This document shows, in pieces, positions 1-5,424 of a DNA stretch of 5,511 nucleotides; the first letter of the stretch is position 1, and each line of letters opens with the position of its first letter. The notes under the pieces were generated by a model that saw only the letters and a program-made list of their open reading frames with translations, was not told the DNA's origin and ran no database searches. Both the position numbers and the translations under genes were made by a program. Source of the stretch: Myxococcales bacterium (GTDB lineage: Bacteria; Myxococcota_A; Polyangia; Polyangiales; JADJMO01); assembly GCA_021783935.1 (NCBI GenBank), contig JAJXTK010000448.1:1-5511 (forward strand), given 5' to 3'.

Positions 1-638
1 CGCTCGACGGGCGCGTGGCGCGCGCGACCAAGACGCAGAGCGCGTTCGGCCTGCAGATCGACTCGCTCGCCGACGTGATCTCGTTCGGCGTCGCCCCTGC
101 GATCCTCGTCTACCAGTGGTCGCTCCACGCGCTCGGCGGCCTCGGCCTCGTCGCGAGCTTCGTGTTCGTCGCGTGCGGCGCGATCCGGCTCGCCCGCTTC
201 AACGTGCTCTCGATGCGCGAGAAGGGGGCGCCCGTGAAGCCCGGCAAGTACATCGTCGGGCTGCCGATCCCCGGCGCCGCCGGGATCCTGATCTCGCTCG
301 TGGTCGCCAACCACGCGGCGGCGGGCGATCTCCACACGCGGCGCTGGGCCTTCGTGCTCCTCGCGGTGGTCATCGCGCTCAGCGGGTTCATGGTGTCGAC
401 CATCAAGTTCCGCTCGTTCAAGGACGTGCGGCTGAACGCGCGCACCGTCGCCTTCGTCGGCTTCGTGGTCGTGAGCTCGGCCGCGATCTCCGTCTACCGC
501 AGCCCGGCCTTCGTGCTCGTCTACCTGCTCAGCGCCTACATCGCGATCGGCGTGGTCGAGACGGCGATCGGGATGCCCAAGGCGATCGCCGCCGCGCGCC
601 GGGCTCGCGCGCGCGACTCGGCCCCGCCCGCGATGTGA
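1..638 (+). CDS. pssA: CDP-diacylglycerol-serine O-phosphatidyltransferase (phosphatidylserine synthase), 5' end missing
   Basis: This inner-membrane enzyme transfers the phosphatidyl group of CDP-diacylglycerol to L-serine, giving phosphatidylserine, the precursor of phosphatidylethanolamine. The frame is open from base 3 and runs to TGA at 636-638; the true start lies left of the window. The CDP-alcohol phosphatidyltransferase signature DGx2ARx8Gx3Dx3D is complete, from the Asp codon at 6-8 to the last Asp at 72-74. A GTG at 15 falls inside this motif, so it cannot be the start. RLARFN and GLPIPGAAG, which follow, are typical of serine-using family members rather than phosphatidylglycerophosphate synthases. 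Hydrophobic segments after the motif fit the multi-pass fold. The tail is Ala/Arg-rich. About 211 residues are visible; only the first membrane segment or so should be missing. The family call is firm; the serine specificity is inferred from the motifs. The gene converges on maf with one base between the stop codons. Confidence 0.88.
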   Translation, partial: LDGRVARATKTQSAFGLQIDSLADVISFGVAPAILVYQWSLHALGGLGLVASFVFVACGAIRLARFNVLSMREKGAPVKPGKYIVGLPIPGAAGILISLVVANHAAAGDLHTRRWAFVLLAVVIALSGFMVSTIKFRSFKDVRLNARTVAFVGFVVVSSAAISVYRSPAFVLVYLLSAYIAIGVVETAIGMPKAIAAARRARARDSAPPAM

Positions 639-639
639 C

Positions 640-1224
640 TCAGGCCTCGAGCAGGTCGCAGCCGAGCTCCAAGAGCAGCGCCGACATGGCCGTGAGCGGC
701 AGCCCGACGATCGCGGTGTGGTCGTCGCCGCGCATCGACTCGAACAGCAGCGCCCCGCGGGCCTCGACGCGGTAGGCCCCGGCGCAGTCGAGCGGCGCGT
801 CGCGAGCGACGTAGTCCTCGGCCTGCGCCCGCGTGAGCGCGCGCATGGCCATGCTGTGCCTCACCGCGCGCGAGACGGTCCGGCGCGCCCGAGCGTCGTG
901 CACGGCGACGGCCGTGTGCAGCTCGTGGGTGCGCCCCTGCAGCGCGAGCAGCTGCTCGACCGCCGCCTCGCGGCTGCCGGGCTTGCCGAGCACGCGCGCG
1001 CCGAGGGCGGGCACCTGATCGGCCCCCACGATGAGCGCGTCCGGGTACGCACCCGCGAGGCTCTCGGCCTTGCCCCGCGCCAGCGCGATCGCGAGATCGC
1101 CGGGGGCGATGGCGGCGTCGTGGCGCTCGACGAAGCGCGGCGACGCGGCGAGGTGCGTGACCCCCGCGGCCTCGAGCAGCGCCCTGCGATACTGGCTGGT
1201 CGAGGCGAGGACGATCGTGCGCAT
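640..1224 (-). CDS. maf: Maf-family nucleoside triphosphate pyrophosphatase, YceF-like (probable 7-methyl-GTP pyrophosphatase)
   Basis: Maf proteins are cytoplasmic house-cleaning enzymes that hydrolyse non-canonical or surplus nucleoside triphosphates to the monophosphate and pyrophosphate. The 194-residue length is normal for the family. The N-terminal phosphate-binding motif is LASTSQYRR (residues 6-14). The likely catalytic Asp is D69 in GADQV, followed by GKP (80-82). The C-terminal block has DCAGAYRVE (146-154), LLFESMRGDD and GLPL. The CAG and LFE..xGxD pattern resembles E. coli YceF, which prefers m7GTP, more than YhdE (dTTP/UTP); that assignment is inference. One oddity is that the usual VDE after the first conserved Pro reads VER here (32-34). 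The start is ATG at 1224, which begins exactly at the conserved MRTIVLAS, although no good ribosome binding site precedes it. It lies 53 bases downstream of the hydrolase gene on the same strand, so read-through transcription is possible. Confidence 0.9.
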   Translation of the reverse strand: MRTIVLASTSQYRRALLEAAGVTHLAASPRFVERHDAAIAPGDLAIALARGKAESLAGAYPDALIVGADQVPALGARVLGKPGSREAAVEQLLALQGRTHELHTAVAVHDARARRTVSRAVRHSMAMRALTRAQAEDYVARDAPLDCAGAYRVEARGALLFESMRGDDHTAIVGLPLTAMSALLLELGCDLLEA

Positions 1225-1277
1225 CGGCGCGCGAGCCTACGCCCGACGCGCGCGCGGCGCCCGCCGTCACGCGCCGC

Positions 1278-2441
1278 TCACGGGCACGCGGGGAGCGCGC
1301 CGGCGCCGTCCCAGTAGTCCTTGGCCGCGACGCTCTGCGCGAGCCGCGCGCCGTCGAGCCAGCTCTCTGCGGTCGCGGCGCCGCGCAGATGCCGCTCGAG
1401 GAACGCGACCACCGTCGCGCGCACCGCGGCCTTGCGCGGCGCGACGGGGCTCGTGCCGGCGACGCACGTGCTGCACGTGAAGCCGCAGCTCGGATCGTCG
1501 AGGAACTGCATGTGGCCGAAGTCCCAGACCGTCCACAGGTAGCGCGCGATCGTGCTCGGCGTGCCGGCGTAGAAGGCCGCCGCGTCGAGCCCGGTGGGCG
1601 CGCAAGGGGTCGCGCCGAACGAGCTCGCCGTGCAGTGCGACTGGGTCGCGCCGAAGTAGCCCATGGGCACGGCGAGCGTCGCGGTCCGGGTCGGCGTGAG
1701 CTGCGGGTGCGCTGCGTCGATCGTGCCGCCCGGCGAGGGGTTGCCGTCGACGGGATCGAGCGCGAAGACGGCCGCGAAGGCCGGATCGGCGAGCGCGGCC
1801 ATCACCGCCCCCTTGCCGCCGAGCGAGTGCCCCGCCGCGGCGACGCGCGCGGCGTCGACCTTGGGCAGGCCGCTGATCGTGCCCGCCGCCATCGCGGCGC
1901 GCAGGCTCGAGAGCGCGGTGGCGACGTCGCGGTGGTCGATGCTGAAGAGCGTCCCCGGATAGTCGGTCGAGCAGGCCACGTAGCCCCACGACGCGAGGTG
2001 CGTGAGCAGCTGGTCGTAGCCGTTGGCCGCGAGCATGAAGCCGTGCGCGAAGGCGACGCCGGGGAACCCCGCCCCGCCGGGCGCGTCGGTCGGCGCGACG
2101 CAGTGGACCGAAGACCCCGAGATCGTCGCGTCGAGCGTGCCGGTCGGGTGCCGACCGACCACCGAGTAGTCGACGCCGGCGCCGCCGCCGTCGGACGCGT
2201 CGACGCCCACCTCGCCGACGGCGTCGATCGACGAGCTCGTGTCGAGGGCGACGTCGCCGAACGCGTCGCCCGCCGCGCCCTCGCCCGTCACGCCGTCGAG
2301 CTGGGCGTCGAACACGCCCTCCCGCGCCGGGCTCGTGGCGTCGCTGCCGCTGCAGCTCGCGGCCGCGATCGCGAACGTCGAGGCGACGGCGCGGAGCAGG
2401 CCGCGCGAGGCCATGGGGGTGAAGCGATGGTGGGGGGTCAT
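1278..2441 (-). CDS. Chlorophyllase-like alpha/beta-hydrolase lipoprotein
   Basis: A predicted exported serine esterase of 387 residues. The N-terminus has basic residues, a hydrophobic stretch and a lipobox-like AASC with Cys30, suggesting lipid anchoring in the cell envelope. Residues 31-95 form a Ser/Asp/Gly-rich linker without evident fold. The hydrolase domain spans about 95-355. It has an oxyanion-type AHGF (132-135), the nucleophile elbow GHSLGG with Ser206, DPVDG (229-233, likely acid Asp229) and a likely catalytic His310 in DFGHMQF. The run from HGF through QLL.HLASWGY, then GHS.GGK and LDPVDG, follows the plant and bacterial chlorophyllase family closely. That family also includes generic esterases, so the substrate is unknown and chlorophyll itself is unlikely. 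Eight Cys remain in the mature domain (114, 157, 270, 280, 319, 323, 326, 386), enough for disulfides outside the cytoplasm. ATG at 2441 is chosen because it has a strong ribosome binding site and overlaps the regulator's stop; ATG at 2414 has none. Family confidence is good; function is open. Confidence 0.82.
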   Translation of the reverse strand: MTPHHRFTPMASRGLLRAVASTFAIAAASCSGSDATSPAREGVFDAQLDGVTGEGAAGDAFGDVALDTSSSIDAVGEVGVDASDGGGAGVDYSVVGRHPTGTLDATISGSSVHCVAPTDAPGGAGFPGVAFAHGFMLAANGYDQLLTHLASWGYVACSTDYPGTLFSIDHRDVATALSSLRAAMAAGTISGLPKVDAARVAAAGHSLGGKGAVMAALADPAFAAVFALDPVDGNPSPGGTIDAAHPQLTPTRTATLAVPMGYFGATQSHCTASSFGATPCAPTGLDAAAFYAGTPSTIARYLWTVWDFGHMQFLDDPSCGFTCSTCVAGTSPVAPRKAAVRATVVAFLERHLRGAATAESWLDGARLAQSVAAKDYWDGAGALPACP

Positions 2442-3259
2442 CGTGGCCTCTTCTTCTTCGCGGGGGTGGGGGCGCGCGTGCGCGCCGGGCGCTTGGTGCT
2501 TGGGGCGCCGCGCGGATCGTGCGTCGCGTCGCGCGCGGCGTTCGACGACGAGGCCTCGGCGATCATCTGCTGCAGCGTCGGCAGCAGGGTCTTGCGTCGC
2601 AAGAGCACGATCAGCCGCTCGGAGAGCTTCGTCGACGCTTCGACCAGCTCGCCGAGGCGCGCGCCCGCGCGCGGGACGACCCCCTCGCGGAAGATGCGCA
2701 GCTCGGTGCGCGCGAGCTCGCGCACCGCGCGCACGTACGGCTCGAGGATCCCGATCGGGAGCATCTCGTCGGTCAGGCCCGCGCGGCGCGCGGCCCCGAG
2801 CGTCTGTAGCAGCGCGAGGTCGTCTCCGGTGTAGCGCTCGTCGCCGCGCGCGCGATCGGGCGTCACCACGCCGAGGGCGCAGAGGTAGTCGAGCTGGGCG
2901 GGGGGCAGGCCGGCGGCGACGAGCTCGGCGCGCGTGCGCGACGTCTCGCTCGCGAGCTCGTCGAGCACCCGCGCGATCGCCGCGGCGGTCTCGGCGTCGG
3001 CGTCTCGGTCGGGCCCGCCGTCGAGCACCCCCTTGATCACGCGCAGCGGCAAGAAGCGGGTGCGCTGCAGCTCCTTGATCGCCTTGACCCGCTCGACCAG
3101 GGCGGCGTCGTAGAGCGCGACGTTGCGCCCGACGCGCACCTGCTCGGGCGGCAGGAGCCCCTCGCGCAGGTAGTGCTTGATGGTCGCCGCCGGGACGCCG
3201 CTCCGGCGAGCGAGACCCGAGATACGGAGACTTTCATGTGCGTTTTCGGTGGCTTTCAT
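2438..3259 (-). CDS. MerR-family transcriptional regulator with a second MerR-like domain and a basic C-terminal tail
   Basis: A 273-residue cytoplasmic DNA-binding protein. Residues 11-81 are a classical MerR winged helix-turn-helix: LRISGLARRSGVPAATIKHY, then the REGLLPP turn, a wing with Arg, and a second helix pair ending in VIKGVLDGG. Residues about 103-165 repeat the same pattern in weaker form (TRAELVAAGLPPAQLDYL, ALGVVTPDR, ERYTGDDLALLQTL, RRAGLTDEML), which I read as a degenerate second MerR-like wHTH. A helical region at 170-235 could dimerise or sense a ligand. I see no Cys cluster of the metal-sensing MerR type; the only Cys is C127. The last 25 residues are rich in Lys, Arg, Pro and Thr. 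ATG at 3259 is the start just before the conserved domain, but no Shine-Dalgarno is visible because the dyad occupies that space. It is the first gene of a coupled pair with the hydrolase, which it probably controls together with itself. The ligand is unknown. Confidence 0.87.
   Translation of the reverse strand: MKATENAHESLRISGLARRSGVPAATIKHYLREGLLPPEQVRVGRNVALYDAALVERVKAIKELQRTRFLPLRVIKGVLDGGPDRDADAETAAAIARVLDELASETSRTRAELVAAGLPPAQLDYLCALGVVTPDRARGDERYTGDDLALLQTLGAARRAGLTDEMLPIGILEPYVRAVRELARTELRIFREGVVPRAGARLGELVEASTKLSERLIVLLRRKTLLPTLQQMIAEASSSNAARDATHDPRGAPSTKRPARTRAPTPAKKKRPR
2447..2455 (-). promoter_or_regulatory. Ribosome binding site of the hydrolase gene, inside the regulator's C-terminal codons
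   Basis: Read on the - strand this is AAGAAGAGG, followed by five bases and the ATG at 2441. It is the clearest Shine-Dalgarno sequence in the window and decides the hydrolase start. The same bases encode the Lys-Lys-Arg of the regulator's basic tail, and the regulator's stop overlaps the start as ATGA, so translation of the two genes is probably coupled. Confidence 0.7.
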
Positions 3260-3263
3260 GAAC

Positions 3264-3286
3264 AGTAGGAAGTCTAACTTCCTACT
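3264..3286. promoter_or_regulatory. Probable operator: perfect inverted repeat, 10-bp arms, 3-bp spacer
   Basis: The left arm AGTAGGAAGT (3264-3273) and the right arm ACTTCCTACT (3277-3286) are exact reverse complements separated by CTA. The element is AT-rich against a very GC-rich background, which makes a chance palindrome of this length unlikely. It covers the last base of the predicted -10 box, the predicted transcription start (near 3279) and the leader up to four bases before the regulator's ATG. That position suits a repressor blocking the promoter. The regulator encoded next to it is the obvious candidate ligand, by inference. An RNA hairpin in the short leader is an alternative reading. 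Confidence 0.72.
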
Positions 3287-3314
3287 TCTTAGGCGCCCCG
3301 CACGGCTGGGTCAA
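3286..3314 (-). promoter_or_regulatory. Predicted sigma-70-type promoter of the regulator-hydrolase operon
   Basis: On the - strand a -35 box TTGACC (3314-3309) and a -10 box TAAGAA (3291-3286) are separated by exactly 17 bp. Each differs from consensus at one (-35) or two (-10) positions. Transcription would start near 3279, inside the dyad, giving a leader of roughly 20 bases before the ATG at 3259. The spacer is an ordinary 17 bp, not the stretched 19-20 bp of classical MerR-activated promoters, which argues for repression rather than activation by DNA twisting. Confidence 0.62.
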
Positions 3315-3331
3315 CGCGCCGGCCGTCGCGG

Positions 3332-3345
3332 GCGCAACATTGCGC
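3332..3345. repeat. Short palindrome GCGCAA-CA-TTGCGC
   Basis: Six-base arms with a two-base spacer, lying 33 bases downstream of the hydratase stop and about 18 bases upstream of the -35 box of the regulator promoter. It could be a second protein-binding site for that promoter or a small hairpin at the end of the hydratase transcript. No T-run follows on the - strand, so it is not a canonical intrinsic terminator. Short GC palindromes are frequent in such DNA. Confidence 0.3.
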
Positions 3346-3377
3346 GCGGGGCTCGAGCGCGCCCCTCGGCGCCGGCC

Positions 3378-4175
3378 TCAGCGCGCTTCGAACTTCGGCT
3401 TTCGCTTGCCGACGAACGCGAGCAGCCCCTCTTTGGCATCCGCCGACGCGAACAGCTGCGACTGCAGCTCGCGCTCGAGGGCGAGCCCTTGCTCCAGCGC
3501 CATCTCCGAGCCCGACTGCACCGCGCGCTTGATGCGCCCGACGGCGAGCGACGCCTTGTCGGGGGGGGTGAAGCGCCGCGCGAACGCGTGCACCTTCGCG
3601 TGGAACTCCTCGGTCGACTCGGCCTCGATCACGTCGCTCACGAGCCCGTGCGCGTGCGCCTGGTCGACGTCGAAGGGGGCCCCCTCGACCATCAGCCGGA
3701 TCGCCTTCGCCTTGCCGAGCAGGCGCGCGAGCCGCTGCGTGCCGCCGGTGCCCGGCAGCACGCCGAGCTCGACCTCCGGCAGCCCGACGCGCGCAAGGCC
3801 GCGCCGCGCGAGGCGCAGATCGCACGCGAGCGCGACCTCGAGCCCGCCGCCGACGCAGTGGCCGTTGATCGCCGCGATGACCAGCTTGGGCGTCTGCTCG
3901 AGGCGCGAGAGCGTCTCGTTCGCGTGCAGGTAGAAGTAGTATTTGTACGTCTCGTCGACCTCCGAGAGCATGCGGATGTTCGCGCCGGCGCAGAAGAAGT
4001 TGTCGCCGCGGCCGGTGAGCACCACCACGTGCACCTCGTTGTCGAAGCGCGCGTCGAGGATCGCCTCGTCGAGATCGCGCATCATCTCGTGCGTGTACGC
4101 GTTCATCGGCGGGTCGCTCAGGACGATGGTGGCGACGCCTTCGGACACCGCGTAGTCGACGAGCCTCGTTGCCAT
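3378..4175 (-). CDS. Enoyl-CoA hydratase/isomerase (crotonase) family protein
   Basis: A cytoplasmic crotonase-fold enzyme of 265 residues, the usual length, expected to add water to a 2-enoyl-CoA. CAGANI (62-67) forms the first oxyanion-hole loop and NGHCVGGGLE (104-113) the second. Both catalytic Glu positions of true hydratases are present: E113 in GGGLE and E134 in GLPEVELG. PGTGGTQRL follows (141-149), and the C-terminal FASADAKEGLLAFVGKRKP is typical of the family. The acyl-CoA substrate cannot be inferred. I chose ATG at 4175 because family similarity begins there (MATRLVDYAV). However, it has no visible ribosome binding site, while a TTG at 4211 has GAGG four bases ahead and overlaps the VOC stop by four bases, which would add 12 residues. 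It is downstream of the VOC gene and probably cotranscribed with it. A gap of 118 bases containing a new promoter separates it from the regulator. Confidence 0.88.
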   Translation of the reverse strand: MATRLVDYAVSEGVATIVLSDPPMNAYTHEMMRDLDEAILDARFDNEVHVVVLTGRGDNFFCAGANIRMLSEVDETYKYYFYLHANETLSRLEQTPKLVIAAINGHCVGGGLEVALACDLRLARRGLARVGLPEVELGVLPGTGGTQRLARLLGKAKAIRLMVEGAPFDVDQAHAHGLVSDVIEAESTEEFHAKVHAFARRFTPPDKASLAVGRIKRAVQSGSEMALEQGLALERELQSQLFASADAKEGLLAFVGKRKPKFEAR

Positions 4176-4207
4176 GGCGCGGGGCGTACGGGGCCGTGAC
4201 GGCAGAG

Positions 4208-4594
4208 TCAAGGCGCCTCGACGGCGTTTGGCCAGTGACTCAGGCCGACGAGGTTGCCGTCGGGATCGCGCACGTAGAGCGTGTAGGCGGACGCGCGCTC
4301 GATCGGGTGCCCCGCCGCCGACAGGCGCGCGCGCAGGGCGTCACGCTCCTCGCGCGCGATCGCGAGGGCGACGCAGTGCCAGCCCGGCGCCTCGTCGCGG
4401 CGCGCGCCCTCGGCCACCGCCGCCCGCTCGATCGCGAGGAAGGCGCCCCCCTCGAGCCCGACCCACACCGAGCGGGGCGCGCCCGCGTCGTCCGACCACC
4501 GCCTCACGACCGGCATGCCGAGCACCTCGACGTAGAAGCGCTCGGCGCGGACGAGATCGCGCACGACGACGGCGAGGTGGTGGAGGCGAGGCAC
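4208..4594 (-). CDS. VOC (glyoxalase/bleomycin-resistance/dioxygenase fold) family protein
   Basis: A single-chain VOC protein of 128 residues with two beta-alpha-beta-beta-beta modules. The first runs from LHHLAVVVRDLVRAERFY to GGAFLAIE, the second from WHCVALAI to YVRDPDGNLVGLSHWP. Positions that normally bind metal are His6, Glu56 and His73. The fourth ligand, normally Glu in a DPDGNxxEL motif, is Gly117 here (DPDGNLVGLS), so metal binding may be altered or lost. Members of this superfamily include lyases, isomerases, dioxygenases and antibiotic-binding proteins; nothing here selects one. The start is GTG at 4594, supported by AGGAT six bases upstream and by the MPRLHHL beginning of the first strand. 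The gene leads a probable two-gene unit with the enoyl-CoA hydratase and is divergent from the ccmB-type gene. Confidence 0.82.
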   Translation of the reverse strand: MPRLHHLAVVVRDLVRAERFYVEVLGMPVVRRWSDDAGAPRSVWVGLEGGAFLAIERAAVAEGARRDEAPGWHCVALAIAREERDALRARLSAAGHPIERASAYTLYVRDPDGNLVGLSHWPNAVEAP

Positions 4595-4612
4595 GGCCCG
4601 ATCCTATCGGCC
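4595..4612 (-). promoter_or_regulatory. VOC gene ribosome binding site within a small inverted repeat
   Basis: On the - strand, CCGAT and ATCGG (five-base arms, extendable to seven with one bulged base) flank AGG immediately before the GTG start at 4594. The Shine-Dalgarno AGGAT (4605-4601) therefore sits in the loop and one arm of a possible hairpin. This could be a translational control element or an operator for the divergent intergenic region; the arms are short and chance is possible. Confidence 0.35.
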
Positions 4613-4692
4613 TCGGCGCGCGACGCCCACGCACGAGGGGGGCGATCCGGCGCGATCGCGAGCCCGCTTCGCCAGCCGTGCGACGCGCGTGT
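4613..4692. other. Remainder of the intergenic region between divergent VOC and ccmB-type genes
   Basis: These 80 bases should hold promoters for both directions. I see no convincing -35/-10 pair on either strand. The best on the + strand is TTCGCC at 4668 with TATGGA at 4692, spacing 18, which is weak and would place the transcription start close to the GTG at 4708. Nothing else stands out apart from a run of six G. Confidence 0.3.
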
Positions 4693-5424
4693 ATGGATCG
4701 CCGAGCCGTGTCGAACGAGCCCAAGAGCCCGAAGCCCCCGCGCCCCCCCGGCATGCTCCGCCAGGCGTGGCTCATCGCGCGCAAGGACCTCGCGATCGAG
4801 CGGCGCACCGGCGAGATCGTGGTCACGGGCGGCTTCTTCGGCGCGCTGCTCGCGGTGCTCACGTCGGTCGCGTTCTACGGCGGCCCGGCCACGGCGCCGG
4901 CCCTTGCGCCCGGCGCGATCTGGATCGCCACCGCGTTCTCGGCGGTGCTCGCCCTCGGGCGCACCTGGTACCGCGAGCGCGAAGAGGGGGCGCTCGACGC
5001 GCTGCTCGCGGGGCCCATCGCGCGCCCCGCGGTCTTCTTCGGCAAGGCCGTCGGCGTCGCGGCGTTCCTCGGCGCCATCGAGCTCGTCGTCGTGCCGATC
5101 GTCTCGCTCTTGCTTCGGGTCGATCTCACGCGCGTGGGCGGCGCGCTGTTCCTGCTGCTCGGGCTCGCGACCATCGGCGTCGCGGCGAGCGGCACGCTGT
5201 TCGGCGCGATGACGGCGCGCACGCGCGCGCGCGAGCTGATCCTGGCGGCGGTGCTCTTCCCGCTGCTCACGCCGACGCTCGTCATCGGCGTCGCCGCCAC
5301 GCGCGAGGTCGTCGACGGCGCCACGCTGATCGAGATCCTCGATCACGTGAAGCTGCTGCTCGTCTTCGACGTCGTGTTCGTCGCCGGCGGCGCGGCCGTG
5401 TTCGGCAGCGTCATCGACGCCTGA
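4693..5424 (+). CDS. ccmB: CcmB-family heme exporter permease (cytochrome c maturation)
   Basis: CcmB is the inner-membrane subunit that pairs with the ATPase CcmA and with CcmC in the ABC-type complex delivering heme to CcmE for c-type cytochrome assembly. The product is 243 residues. Hydrophobic segments lie at about 42-63, 72-90, 112-141, 147-172, 181-204 and 219-240, fitting the six-helix family topology. The recognisable block is APGAIWIATAFSAVLALGR (72-90), then a charged RxREEGALDALLAGPI stretch and FFGKA, which parallels E. coli CcmB. From ATG 4693 the N-terminus carries about 20 Lys/Pro-rich residues. Starts at GTG 4708 or ATG 4753 (223 residues, closer to the usual family length) are equally possible, as no ribosome binding site is clear at any of them. 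The expected ccmA partner is not directly upstream, where the divergent VOC gene lies. A related ABC-2-type permease is the alternative identity. Confidence 0.8.
   Translation: MDRRAVSNEPKSPKPPRPPGMLRQAWLIARKDLAIERRTGEIVVTGGFFGALLAVLTSVAFYGGPATAPALAPGAIWIATAFSAVLALGRTWYREREEGALDALLAGPIARPAVFFGKAVGVAAFLGAIELVVVPIVSLLLRVDLTRVGGALFLLLGLATIGVAASGTLFGAMTARTRARELILAAVLFPLLTPTLVIGVAATREVVDGATLIEILDHVKLLLVFDVVFVAGGAAVFGSVIDA

Noticed and set aside
1254..1277. Seven-base inverted repeat (GCGGCGC/GCGCCGC, ten-base loop) just after the hydrolase stop as a terminator
   Set aside because: No T-run on the - strand, and GC-only repeats of this size arise easily here; it may still be a weak hairpin between the hydrolase and maf.
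1389..2834. Long open frame on the + strand (481 codons) opposite the hydrolase and regulator genes
   Set aside because: It is Arg/Ala-rich and without recognisable motifs, spans two genes that have clear families, and is the expected antisense shadow in very GC-rich DNA.
3177..4199. 340-codon + strand frame opposite the hydratase and crossing the regulator promoter
   Set aside because: It is a mirror of the crotonase coding sequence, has no family motifs, and runs through the AT-rich dyad.
4174..4692. 5' extension of the ccmB frame upstream of 4693
   Set aside because: The frame stays open by composition only; residues there are Arg/Pro-rich and antisense to the VOC gene.
4668..4697. TTCGCC/TATGGA as a promoter giving a leaderless ccmB transcript from GTG 4708
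   Set aside because: Both boxes are weak, and spacing alone does not support it.
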